Of a stretch of 64,000 nucleotides of DNA, positions 46,189 to 58,168 are shown one piece after another. Position numbers and translations under genes: made by a program. The first letter of the stretch is position 1; each line of letters begins with the position of its first letter. The stretch comes from Laburnicola sp. R22_1. Lineage: Eukaryota > Ascomycota > Dothideomycetes > Pleosporales > Didymosphaeriaceae. The notes beneath the pieces were generated by a model. That model was given only the letters and a program-made list of their open reading frames with translations. It was not told the DNA's origin and did not search any database. The stretch is from positions 930,001 through 994,000 of the forward strand of contig JACONQ010000011.1 of the NCBI GenBank assembly GCA_014281115.1, written 5' to 3'.

Positions 46189-48806
46189 TCAAGAAACGAG
46201 CGTGCGGAGAGTGTCGTCGTGGTTGATTTCGTCTTCCAAATACGTCCGAACACCATCACCTACCATAATAGTAGGGTTTTGTGCCAATGGAGACGACATG
46301 TTCTGCCAGGCCAAGTGACTAGTATGTTCTCCAAAGTAGACACGACCGTCGAACCGTCTTGTTTTGGAGAGAGTTACGAAAGGCTCCTGGTTCCGTTCTG
46401 CTGTCTGCTGGTCTACGCAAATCATCTGGCATCTGCGGCACGGTCCCAACATTTCAAAGTATTGCTGGCCGATCTGGAGATAGCGCCAGTCATCCTCCGC
46501 ATACGCTTGTTCCGTCCCGGGCGGGTAGCGTGGATTCTCTGCAACCACTATGTTGGCTCGGAAGACCTCTGCTTGCGCCGCCTTGCCGCCCTCTACCTTG
46601 ATCAATTCATTCAGGCGGTTGAGGCTTGATCGCGAAATCGTGAGTATCGGACTCTCATTCGACAGGAGAATCGGTTTTGAAACTGTTGTCCCTGGCATTG
46701 GCCCTGTTTCTGGAAACGCGCCGGGTATCCACATTTTGCCAGCCTTCTGGTTCTTCTGCAAATGGGGCTTGGAGTGTCTTGCGCAAGCCAATGGGGCACT
46801 CCCGCTCCCGACAACTGGGAAGCGAGCGAGGTGGCAAGCCACTCCGATGGCCTGGGAGAAGAACGTTGATATTTGAGATGACATGTATGTCTTCGCCTGG
46901 ATTCGGTCTCCACAGACTTGAGCATTAGAATCCTTGTACGTAGACTCGTCGGAGAAGAGTCTCGGGTCCGCCGAGAGTGGCACAGTGATCTCGTTGCTGA
47001 AGGTCGTGTCGCGCAATATGCCTGTAAGCTGAACACGCAGAGCGCCCTCTTCCATATCAATGCTTGGACGAATGAGCGCCATTCTGGGGAAGCGCTTCTG
47101 GCTTAACGCTGCTCCAGTACCCTGGTGAACAAGACACCATTCACGGTCCCATGCTAAACCTTCGCGCCGCACCTCCCATGCCACGCCGGGCGGCACGCCG
47201 AACGCCCCGCAGCTCTTTATAGGATAAACAGATAGGCTCTCCACGTGTAATCTGTTCTGTGTTGGTGGCTCTGTTTTGCAAGACACCAATGGCGGCATCA
47301 AGGGAGGCGGGGTATCTTCAACGAAGAATTCGCGCAGGAAGTCGACGAATGAAGTGACGTCCTTGAGCGTGCTCATAGCTCCGAGGCTGACTCGGATCAT
47401 ACCCGTAGGCTTTGCATGAATGATATCGTTGTCGTTGCCGCATCGCTGTCCAGCTGAGAAGTTCTCCTTCAGCTCCCATGGCGCCAAAGTCAGCGAGGAC
47501 GCTACACCGCCTGGGTTGCATAGACCACCAGTCCGCAGACCGAAGTTTCTGACAGCCGCAAGCTTCTCCACTTCTGCGTTGGAGACCCATCCGCCGCAGT
47601 CATTGCGCAAGTTGAGTGCGACAATTGGTCCTTGCGTACGCGGATCTCCGTATGTCGACGAGGCGTCACGATAGATTTGACAGACATTGGTCCCATTCCC
47701 ATGTGTGAGCGATGACAGGCCGTCATACAGCTTCGCAGCCAGAAAAGCGGTATGCTTGGACACCTCGTCAAGAGAGCGATACAGTTCTTTATGCACACTC
47801 ATTGCAGCATCAAGAGCCATAATGTTGTGAATGGGCAACGTCCCATCTTCCAATCTTTCATGCAGTGTCTCTTTCTTTGCATGCCACTGTTCCTTCAGAC
47901 AAACCTAAACGCAAGGGTACAGTGAGCATTCGCCTCGCATGCACGATATGTCAGGGGGTCACTCACAACCATCTCAACAGTGCCTCCACCAAAGTAGCGG
48001 CGCTTATCAAAAATGGCGCCCGAAGCTTGCCGTACGATCAATGCGCCAAGATCGGGAAATCCAAAAATCTTGTATAAGCTCAGTACTGTAAAGTCAGGGG
48101 CGCCACAGGCATCGCTCAGATCAAGTGGCGAGGTTGACACCAAGGCAGCAGCATCCAGCAACGTGTACACCAAGCCCTGCTTTCTCTCACGGATATGGCG
48201 CGTCCATTCCATGGGTAATCTACGTCCGTTCATATTGGACTGTGCTGGGTATGCGAACAGACCGGGCCTCGCGCCCTGCACAGCCTCCTGTTCAACCCAT
48301 TCGTTGACTTCATTGTCTGAGGCAAAGCAGTGGTGTTTTGCGGCGGCTTCGCGGACTCCAATCAAGCTTGTGTGTGCGTCGCAGTGATAGCCGTACCAAT
48401 AGCCCTTCTCTTGATCGCGAAAAGCGTCCATGACCAACTTGATGCCCGCGGTGGCATTGGCGACGAAGATAACGTCGAACTCGGCAGGATCTGCCTTGAA
48501 GAGGCTCAGCAAACGGAGCCTGATATCCTCGATGCGTCGTGTAGTCAGCTGTGATGAGTTCGAGGCGGAGTGTGGATTGCCGTATAGATTGGAGATCATG
48601 TCGGCTGAGAAGCGTTCGATGAGCGATTTAGAATATAGTGTCGTACCAGCATGGTCTAGGTAAGTAGTTTCTGCAATAATTTAGCAGGAAGATCCTCACA
48701 AGTTCCACAACAGCTTACCTTTGAGCATGGGATATTCCCGGAGGCGGAGCTCTTCGATAGTTTTGTCATAGCTTATGTGGGCGTCTTCTTCCATGGCGGC
48801 AGACAT
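46189..48806 (-). CDS. hxB: Molybdenum cofactor sulfurase (MOCOS/HxB)
   Basis: CDS complement(join(46189..47904, 47967..48670, 48719..48806)), 835 aa; introns of 62 and 48 nt. The enzyme adds the terminal sulfur to the Mo centre of xanthine dehydrogenase and related hydroxylases, using L-cysteine. N-terminal class-V aminotransferase domain: YLDHAGTTLYS, GNPHSASNSS, PLP-lysine motif SLYKIFGFPDLGAL, and the sulfur-carrying Cys in GLRTGGLCNPGG. The C-terminal part is a MOSC N-barrel (VESLSVYPIKSCGAF) and MOSC domain (ARFPVVGSG, FRANIVV, LGPCRRCQMICVD). The linear order matches Aspergillus HxB; the symbol follows that name. Reading is continuous with no lesions. Confidence 0.93.
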
Positions 48807-49818
48807 TCAAAGTGATCCTCAGTTCAACCACGATCCTTGCAGACATAAAGAAGTAGACTGTGGAGACCCATGGAAAAGACGACTTGGTGTTTGCGAAAGT
48901 GGGGGATGGCGAATCGGTGACATCGCGAGGACGCGCGGTGACCCCCGATAACCGAACCGTGGCGGCGAAAAGCGAGGACCGAGCTTATACCTTTAGTGAA
49001 TGATAATATGATAGGACGGGTGATGTCGACAACACATGTCGTATGCGCGAGATAAATCACGCGTTCGTCGACGTTTGAAGGGCTGTTTGTCTTTGAGCCG
49101 TTCTGGAGTTCTAGAAAACGTGGGGGGTGCACGGGCTGCCGCTACCGGTATCGCTTGTCCCCACGCGCGGATACCCGTTGAGAGCCATCCCTACTCCTAT
49201 GGACTTTGCAACAGTAGCATCTTTATATAGATACTAATGCTCATATTGATTCAAAAATGGGAGCAAGGCGACTCAATCAGCTGATGCACCTATCGTATAC
49301 GAGGCTTTTCCGTAGAAGAGAACCGGTTCTAAGATCGAAGAGGCGCTACTCCATAGTTGGGCCGGCGTTGTCCAGTGTTTTGGATCGAGTTACAGGCTGA
49401 GTATTCAGGATGCAGTAGACTGGACGTGTCGAAAGACAGATGGGCAGAAACAGAGAGTCACGAGCTGGCCTAGTATGGCCCGTGGGATAAGGGGGTGTGC
49501 ATAGAGCACCAAGCTGCATGATATGTTGCTTGTATTCTACAATGCTGATGCTAGGTAAGACCGTAGCGGTCTAAGGCCAAAAGACTAAGGAAAAACGGGG
49601 TATGATTGCACATCATCACCACCCTCTCCTGACGATGAGCGTGAGATCTAAGTTGATCTAAGTCTCCAATGCCGATGACCCGATACCTAGCATCTATATT
49701 ACCGTGCATTCCGCTTGCCTATTCACCGTATGAAACCCTCCAATGACCGAGCACAATGCGGAGTCGCTTGTAGTCATAACGCCGCACGCCAGAAGATAAG
49801 ATGCTGGGGAATCTGTAC
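48807..49818. other. Intergenic, nothing recognised
   Basis: MOCOS promoter and the 3' flank of the UBX gene; no coding or repeat signal seen. Confidence 0.5.
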
Positions 49819-51387
49819 TTACTCGGAGTCGATGAACTCCACCATGACGCTCCCGTTCTTCAGGCCAGCCTCTTCGATGGTGGAATCTAGGTGATCCATG
49901 AGGTTTTTGCCCATGAAAGACAGATCAAATTCTGCGCCTTCCTTGCCTTCCCAAGGGTGTCCAGCTTTGATCCATTCGTAGATGCGGCGGACTGGGTCCG
50001 ATAGATTGAAACGCCGGACGATAGGCCGGCCGGGACCGCCACGGAATTGGATGCGCGTGGTGACCTTCGTATCTGTTGATGTTGGCTCCGCGTGTGGCCT
50101 GTCCGAAGAAATTTGCGCGAAAGGGGAGTTGTCGTTGGTCGCTGGCTCTGCCGGTTCTACGGCCGCCTCTTCCACCTTTGCCTTGCCCTTGCCGGTGGTA
50201 TCGCCCTTGGTCAACGCATCCGGGTCATCATCCTTGGGACCTTGGCCATTATCCAGGCTGTTCTGTAGAGCCATTTCTAGCATCTCCTCTTCAGTCATCC
50301 GGCCTACGTCCATCTTCTTCTTTTCTGGCTTGCGCGTTGCCACCGGGTTTTTCGCATTCACACTGAGGCTGTAGCGATCGAGGAACTCATGGAGCTGGGC
50401 ATGGAAGTCGACGGGGGCTGGAATTGGTGGTCCCGACCAGACCTTCATCTGCTCACCGGTTCGGGGATCGATGATAGCAATGTGCGGGTACGCATCTTGG
50501 CTATCACGATTGTGGAAGTAATAATTGAGGTACTCCTGCCCACGAGGGTCGTCTTTGGCGTATTGCACGAAGATGAAGTTCTCCCGAACAGTTGCTTTGA
50601 TGTCATCATTTTTCCAGATGTCCCTGTTAAGGCGCTGGCAGTCGAAGATGGCAGGATCTTGGATGTTAACGAGGATCCACTTTTCTTGCTCTTTGCCCAA
50701 ATCACGCGCCCTCTCCCAGGGCTGCTGGAACATAATCTCGAATGGTGGCCTAAACAATTCTGCAAGCATGTTCATCTTCGAAGACTGCTCCGACGCTCCG
50801 CCCGTAGCGGTGGCCAGCTCGCGTCGTCGCGCGCTCGAATCGCCGCTGTCATCCCACACCGAGGCCTGGGTATTCCGCTGGTTGAAGATGCCTGGGCGGC
50901 CGGTGGGGTTTCGTCGGCGAGCGGCGATCTGCTCCTGCACCATGTCGTCAATGTCGTCTGAAACGGGTCCCCAGTTCGCCCCAGGGCCGACCAGTGTCTC
51001 CGTCCTTCGCTCCAATGGCGCCCGAACCTCGTCTGCAGCAGCAGCGCCGGCACCGCCAGCGCCGTACATCTCTTCCTGTAGGCGACGGGCCATTGCTTCG
51101 TCGTCTTCCACATTCGGCTGCGCCCTCGGCGGGGTGTTGGACTGGAGGCCCGCATCGAAGTCAGACATGTCGTCGTCTGAGTCTATCGGGATCGGATTCT
51201 GTGCCGAGGTGGCATTTGCGGCGGATGGCTGCGCGGCCGGCACACCACCGAAGTCGAGGTTGGGGCTGTCAAAGTACAGCTGTATAGCTTGCTCGAGGTT
51301 GCCCTCGGTCAAGGTCAGGTATTGCGCAGCCTTGGCGGGCTCGCACGAGGTGATGGCGACGAAGCTGGAGATGTTCTCGTCGTCCAT
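49819..51387 (-). CDS. UBA-UAS-UBX protein, Cdc48 adaptor (Ubx5/UBXN7 type)
   Basis: 522 aa from the ATG at 51387 (MDDENISSFVAITSCEPAKA); an in-frame ATG 15 codons upstream is possible but the UBA domain begins at the chosen one. Domain order: UBA (1-42, AAQYLTLTEGNLEQAIQLYF), acidic linker with a UIM-like MARRLQEEM segment, UAS thioredoxin-like domain (~215-345; LFRPPFEIMFQQPWERARDL, WILVNIQDPAIFDCQRLNRD), a second UIM-like helix (TEEEMLEMALQNSLDNG), and a C-terminal UBX domain (TRIQFRGGPGRPIVRRFNLSD to VMVEFIDSE). Such proteins link the Cdc48/p97 ATPase to ubiquitinated substrates and cullin ligases. Confidence 0.9.
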   Translation of the reverse strand: MDDENISSFVAITSCEPAKAAQYLTLTEGNLEQAIQLYFDSPNLDFGGVPAAQPSAANATSAQNPIPIDSDDDMSDFDAGLQSNTPPRAQPNVEDDEAMARRLQEEMYGAGGAGAAAADEVRAPLERRTETLVGPGANWGPVSDDIDDMVQEQIAARRRNPTGRPGIFNQRNTQASVWDDSGDSSARRRELATATGGASEQSSKMNMLAELFRPPFEIMFQQPWERARDLGKEQEKWILVNIQDPAIFDCQRLNRDIWKNDDIKATVRENFIFVQYAKDDPRGQEYLNYYFHNRDSQDAYPHIAIIDPRTGEQMKVWSGPPIPAPVDFHAQLHEFLDRYSLSVNAKNPVATRKPEKKKMDVGRMTEEEMLEMALQNSLDNGQGPKDDDPDALTKGDTTGKGKAKVEEAAVEPAEPATNDNSPFAQISSDRPHAEPTSTDTKVTTRIQFRGGPGRPIVRRFNLSDPVRRIYEWIKAGHPWEGKEGAEFDLSFMGKNLMDHLDSTIEEAGLKNGSVMVEFIDSE

Positions 51388-52137
51388 GGTGGCGGCTGGG
51401 TGAGGCGTCGAGGGGACGCCGGACGTAGACAATGTGCGGCGGGGAGATGGGGACAGTGGCGGACAATGATGGAGGCTCGACGTCGACGGCGGGGTAGCTT
51501 AGATGCCCATGAGCGCGTGCACACGGGTGAAAGCTCGCCGGAGCGCGGGTGGGAGGCAGGTGCGATGAGGGCGGCCAAAATGCACCGAGTGTGGAAGGCA
51601 GCTGGCGGGCCGTGGTTGCACAGCGACGTGCTGCCGGGTCGCTGCGAGAGACGGCGAGAGACGGCGAGAATTCCGGGCGGCTGGCGGGAAAGCAGAGAAG
51701 AACAGCAGTGGCGGGGAGGCTGCGCGAGGCACGTCTACGGCAAGGTGTGCTATAAGAGGGAAAGGGAGGGGAGCAGCGCGCGGCAGGCAGCAGAGAGAGG
51801 CTTTTGGTCGCCAGGCAATGAAGCTGCTGCAGCGCTGCGTCACTCATCCCGCGTCTGTGCGCACCTTCCGCGCCCGATGTCGCGCTCTTGCCGCTCCGGG
51901 ACCCCTGCACGTCGAGCAGTGAATGTCGGCGTGTGCTGTGGCAAGCCGTGGAAGGCAGAAGACGTCTGACGCGGGCTTAGCACTGTGCATTTCTCAGCAA
52001 GCAGTACATGCCCGCCACGACGCTTCGGACAACACCACCGCGCCACGCCATCGCCGCTGCCTGTGGCGTACGTCTGTCCGCATACTTTCGCACATCCAGC
52101 CGGGCATCCAATCGCCTCCGCTCCTACAGCCGCGAAC
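51388..52137. promoter_or_regulatory. Divergent intergenic region, UBX gene and ECM29
   Basis: 750 bp between divergent starts. GC-rich, no coding evidence on its own strands. Both neighbours serve the ubiquitin-proteasome system, so shared control is conceivable; I could not identify a PACE-type (GGTGGCAAA) element. Confidence 0.35.
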
Positions 52138-55100
52138 ATGGCGTCGGCACAGTCGCCAGAAGCGCGGGAGCTGGCTCTGGTGGGAAAGGTAGAAATGCGC
52201 TTTGCCCTGGCAGACTCCGAGAAGAAACTGGAAGATATACTGCGGCTGTATCTAGCGCCCCTCCTGCTCAAGCTCGGCTCTGAGAGTGTTGCCGTGAGGA
52301 ACAAGGTCAGAAATCCGTACATTTGCGCCCTGGCGCTGCTGTACTTCGATCCATCTCTGTACGGACACCGCTGATGGTGGTCTCCTCTCCAGGTCATATC
52401 AATTTGCCAGCACATCAACACTCGCATAAAGCCGCAGTACGTTGTAGTCATATGTTTCCAAATGCATGCGACTAACAATGGTACAGGGAGATCAAGCTTC
52501 CAGTGGCCGCCTTGTTGAAGCAATTCAAAGAGAACGGCGACGTGGCCCTGATCCGTCATTTCGACATACTCTACATCCAGCAAGGCATCTCACGTCTTCC
52601 CGTCTCGGAAAGGCTCGAACTACTTCCCATATTGATTCAAGGCATCTCGGGCGACTACGCCAAGTCCCAACAGCATGCATCCCAGCTTTTCCACTTGATC
52701 TTGCGGCTCCTTACACATTTCAAGCTCCCTTTGAGGGGTAGCAAAGAAGACGATGAACTCAGGTCTACTTTGGGTGTTACAAATGAGGACGCTGAGTTCC
52801 TTTCGCACTGGTTTGGGAAGCTTCTTCTCCTCACAGTCGTTCGCCAGGACAATCCAGAGTCGGCAGCATCGATGCGTTGCCCTGGTCTATCTGTGGAGGA
52901 ATACAAATTTCTCACCCTACAAGGGAAACCAGACGCCTGGGACCCAAGCTCTGACGCCGGGTTGAATCTGACCGAGTCGAAGGCTCTCGTAACGCGCTTT
53001 CTAGCAAGTGGATTGTTCACCGAGGACGAGAAGTTTTTCCCCGCGCTGTTCGCTTCTGCGGATACTAATTCACGCATCTCTGAGGTTGGAGAGGACGTTC
53101 TTAAACGCGTCGTTTTATCGAAAGATTTAGAAGACGCGGATCTCGTGAAGAAACTGCTCGAATTATACTTCCGATCGTAAGTCGCTTAATTGCTCCAATA
53201 GATCATGTTCTATTCAAAAGCCATGTAAAAAGGGAGCAGTTCCTGACAACAAGCAGATCTGCATCAGACGGAGCTTTACCAGTCAAAGTCCCGCTTCGCA
53301 TCAAAGTATTGGGGATGCTGTCCAAATCGGTTACCTGTACAGCTTTTCCTAAAGATATTGCTCGGATCGTAGAAGAAGGCTTACTGTCACCGGAGCTGAA
53401 CCCGACAAACAAGACCACTGCGGGTAGGGAAGCGTCTAGATTTAGATCTGCTATCTTCGCTTTAGTCAACTTTGTTGCTCGACGAGGCGCTGCCGAACAC
53501 CTTTCCATAGTTGCGGAAGGTCTCGTAGGTAACTTGCGAGCATTTCTCCAAGATCAAGGCTGGCCGGTACCGGACAGAGACCAAGACATGGAGCTTCGCG
53601 GATATGGTTACGAGACTATTGGCTTGTTGGCAAAAGCTGCACCTAGGAATATCTTACTGGAGCCGAAGTTGGACCTCCTTGAATGGCTTTTTCGCTCTCT
53701 ACGAGAGGATGCATCGGGAAAAGATGTGAATGTCAGCATTGACGAGGCCCTTTCATCGGTGCTTGGGGCATTCTCGAGGTCTTTGGATGAGTCAACACGT
53801 CCAAGATTTCGACAGATCCTGCTCAAGTATTCTGCTAGTCATGACCCCAATGTCGATGGGGGAAAGATCATGAGGAATACCCGATATACAGCTACGAGGT
53901 TTGCGAATCGATGTCTACCTTACAATGATGTCCTCGCTAGATGGGTTGATATCCTCGCTGTTAGCGGAGGAAGCAACGAGAGACACGAAGTCATTGAAGA
54001 GGGACGAAAAGGTAAGTTACCCCAGGTTACGTTGTACACCTGCAGCTTATACTGACACCACATCGAATTACAGGTCTAGACCCATACTGGTTCAATATGT
54101 CGAATTCGGTACCCGGCTTAGAGGATGAGCGAGACGACTTCCCCTTTCCGAACTTTGATGAGCTCGTCCAGTTCATTTTCGCTCGACAAGGCGAGGATGA
54201 CGACCATATGGACCTAGACGACAACGGAGATGCGGTGTCTCAAGCAAAACTATTCCAGCAGCACTTTCCGGATGCCTTGCCCCCTGTGATCACTTTTTGT
54301 TCTGAAGTCGCAATGCATGCCGCACTTGCGGAGAAAGATATACAAGACAAATTATCAGAGGACTGGGGTCGCAAATTGGAGACCCTCATGTCGACCGATC
54401 TATGTGCACGCCAAGCATTCCGAGCATTCGCTGCTCTCGACAGACATGCAACATCACTTGCTACTCTTCTCAGAGCAAGTTTTGACAGGCTCACACGAGA
54501 CGAGCTGAGCGATGTTGGAGATATTGGGAGTAACTTCGTCCGTTTACTTTCGTTGTGTCCCGAGCACATATGGATCCGCGCCTCTTTACTCCGCGACTTC
54601 CGTGCCTTGGAGCCTTCAATATTGTCCAACAATCCGAATCGTCGCTTGCCAGCGGCTCACGCGTATGGTTTACTGGCGTCGCATAAAGAAGCAGATGCGC
54701 AGCTTGTCACGAAATCACATGCCCTGCTTTACGGGAAAATCGAGACATGGAATAATGCCGTCGGCGGCGAGATCAACCAGATCAACGGTGCTATTGCGGC
54801 CTTGGGCTATTACTTCAGCCGTCTACATTGGAGGGATGCGTCTACTTCTACCAAGCAAGAGCCTCTGCAGCAGCTTCTCGAGATCGTCTTCAAGGTTTTG
54901 GAAGTTTCCAAAGACTCTACTCTAAAGTCCTCCGTCTTTACATGCATAGATCAGCTAAGTCTTTTTCATATCTTGAGTCCTTCTGTCATCTCCCGATATG
55001 CGAAATACCAGGACGTTGTTCAGCACATTTACGACTCCGCAAAGGCAGGCACGATAAGTGCCATCCTTGCTCTAGGGCATCTATCTACCACGACCGACGA

Positions 55101-58100
55101 AGACGATGGAGATGCTGAAAAAAGTGACTACAGATTCGTCGCTGATAAGTTGTATGAACTACACGAAGTGCGACAGCCCGAAGTTCAGTTCTCAGTTGGC
55201 GAGGCATTGAGCTGTTTTGCTACTGGATGGGACTCGAAAGCGTTGACTGCAGAACTCGACATCGAACACGCAACCCAACAGCACGACCCTTGGGATGCGC
55301 CTTCGATCACTCCATCTGGACCTAAACGCGAGAAGACATTGTCTTCTGTCTTGGAAAAGACATTGAAGGGTTGCCGGCAAACAAAGCCGTCTCTGAAGAA
55401 GGCTTCGGTGATATGGCTACTATGTTTGCTACAGTATTGCGGACACAAGCCAGAAATCCAGCAATTTCTTCCCCAATGCCAGGTGGCTTTTAAGTACTGC
55501 TTGTCAGACAGGGATGAAGTGGTGCAGGAAGCAGCATCAAGAGGTCTTGGCTTGGTCTATGAGAAGGGTGATCGCCAGCTCAAGGATGATCTGGTGCGCG
55601 ATCTTGTTGGATCCTTCTCTGACAACAAGTCAAAGATGTCCGGTACAGTTTCTGAGGACACCCAACTATTTGAGCCTGGTGCTTTGCCCACTGGAGATGG
55701 TTCGATCACGACCTACAAGGATATCCTGAGCCTTGCGTCCGAGGTTGGAGACTCCAGTCTTGTCTATCGCTTTATGTCGCTTGCATCAAATAACTCAATT
55801 TGGTCAAGTCGTGCAGCATTTGGTCGCTTTGGTCTGAGCAATATCTTCAGTGACTCGAGCGTGGATGGTTATCTGGCCGAAAATCCGAAGCTATACCCTA
55901 AGCTGTATCGCTATAGGTACGTTGCCCGACACTAATTCACGTCACGATTCTAATGTCTGGTGTAGGTTTGATCCGAACCCCAACGTTCAACGATCCATGA
56001 ATGACATATGGAATGCTCTGGTGAAAGACTCATCAGCAACTATCGATAAGAACTTCGATGCTATAATGGATGACCTGCTCACCAGTATCCTTACAAAGGA
56101 ATGGCGTGTCCGTCAAGCATCGTGCGCAGCTATTGCAGATCTGGTGCAGGGCCGAAACATTGAGAAGGTTAGTCCTCCTTGTACTTAACCAGTACATAAC
56201 TAATAAGCGTAGTACGAAAAGTATCTCGGTGACATTTGGGACAAGTGCTTCAAGGTGCTCGACGACATAAAGGAGTCGGTTCGTGCTGCAGCAGCTTCCC
56301 TTGCTCGAGTGCTTACAGGTATTCTGACGCGATCCCTGGAAGCGGGCGATTCTTCTATCAAGACTGCGGACGCTATGCTCTCTCGCGTGTTGCCTTTCCT
56401 GTTTTCTGGGTCCGGTCTCGAATCTAGTGCCGAAGAGGTACGGCTCTTCGCTGTCCACACCCTGCTTCAGATTGTCAAGAAGAGTAATGCAAAGACACTA
56501 AATCCGCATGTGCCGGAGCTAGTTGAGCGACTTCTCGGTCTACTAAGCTCTTTAGAGCCAGAAGCTGTGAATTATATTCACCTGAACGCTTCGAAGTACA
56601 ACCTCACGGAGCAGAAGATTGATGATATGCGTCTGCAAAGCGTTCGCTCGTCACCGCTTACTGAGTCGATTGAACGCTGTCTCGATCTCGCTGACGCAGA
56701 TACGATGGAGAAACTCGCCCCACGAATCGAAGTTGCAATGAAGAATGCAGTTGGCCTCCCGTCAAAAGTAGGATGCTCACGAATTTTGGTCACACTCAGT
56801 ACACGGCGTAACTTCGTGTTCAAGCCTTACGCAGATGGCTTTCTCAAGACGGTACATAAGTACGTGCACGACCGTAACGACACCGTGTCCTCTTCATACG
56901 CTGCGGCAGCAGGCTATGTTGCTCGACTTGCCTCAGATAAGCAGCTCCTCGCTACCATCGCCTTCTGTCATAAACTGTACTTCGAATCCGAGGACGACAA
57001 GAGCAGAATCACTGCGGGCGACATCGTTTTCTCAATCTCCAAAAATGCTGCGGACCGCTTTACATCGCTCTCATCTGAGCTTCTCCCCTTCGTGTTCCTT
57101 GCTAAGCACGACACCAATGCCCAAGTGAAGAGCCTTTTCGAAGACACTTGGTCCGACAACGTAGCCGGTTCCCGCGCCGTACTCCTCTATCTCAAAGAGA
57201 TCGTCAGCCTCTCCGACAAATACCTTGAGTCACACCGCTGGGTGCTCAAGCACGCTGCAGCAAAGACCATCGCCGCAGCGGTCACATCGATTACTACAGG
57301 CAGCGAAACGATCGCCAAGTCAAACGCGGAGACACTCTGGCCATCTCTAGACAAGGCCATCGGCGGCAAGACGTGGGAAGGCAAGGAAGTCGTGCTAGAC
57401 GCTTTCGTGCGTTTTGTCGAGCGTGGAGAGAGTCTATGGAAAGAAGATCCAAAGGTGGCGAAGCAGATTGAGAAAGTGGCGATTAGGGAGGCGAAGAGGC
57501 AGAATAAGACGTATCGCCCGCATGCTCTCGATGCCCTGGGCAAGATATGTCGCGCTAGGACGGATCTCGAGCTTTCGGGGACTGTCGTAGAGATCGTGGA
57601 AGGTGTGTTGGAGGAGATACTTGGTGCTGAGCACGATGGTGAGAAGATGGATGTTGATGACGGGGAGCTGATGAAAGATGTGCAATTGTGAGTCCTTGTA
57701 CATCTATAGCATTCTGTTGTGGACACCCACTGACCTTTACACAGGCAAGAGAAAACTCTAGCTGCAGCTATAACTGCGCTGCTTTCCTCGCCGAACACAA
57801 CAAAACTGTCCGCGTCCGACCTCTCAAAGCGCCTCTCCACCCTCCTCTCTCTCGTCGGCAAAGCAAACTCTACACACGCTAAGGACGTCCATCTCACAAC
57901 TTTCAATTCTATCCACGCGCTATTTGAGCGTCTGCCTGCTGATGTCGTAGTCGGTGGGGATGCGAAGGAAGCATTAGAGAAGCTGCTTTTCGATTCGACC
58001 TTTGAGGGCCTACCTGAAGCTATGCGGATCAAGCGGGCGGAAGCATTGGTGGTAGTCGGTAAAACTGGAGGCTGTGGATGGGTGGCTGAGAAGGTTGCAC

Positions 58101-58168
58101 CCGAGTTGGGTGGCGGGGAGAGGAGTGCGGTTGTGAGAGGGGTGTTGGGCAAGGTCGGGAAGGAGTAG
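52138..58168 (+). CDS. ECM29: Proteasome adaptor/scaffold Ecm29
   Basis: Eight exons: 52138..52305, 52393..52436, 52487..53176, 53257..54011, 54074..55916, 55966..56167, 56213..57687, 57745..58168; 1866 aa, almost exactly the family's length. Ecm29 is a HEAT-repeat protein that clamps core and regulatory particles of the 26S proteasome and acts in quality control. It is all-helical throughout; recognisable points are the N-terminal LEDILRLYLAPLLLKL, the ADTNSRISEVGEDVLKR motif, and repeated HEAT helices in the C-terminal half (VRQASCAAIADLVQGR, VRAAAASLARVLTG, TRRNFVFKPYADGF). Introns are 45-87 nt and each junction keeps phase. The antisense ORF at 57187-58215 is a shadow. Confidence 0.93.

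Noticed and set aside
51840..52583. Minus-strand ORF over the ECM29 start
   Set aside because: It overlaps the ECM29 exons and introns with no motif of its own.
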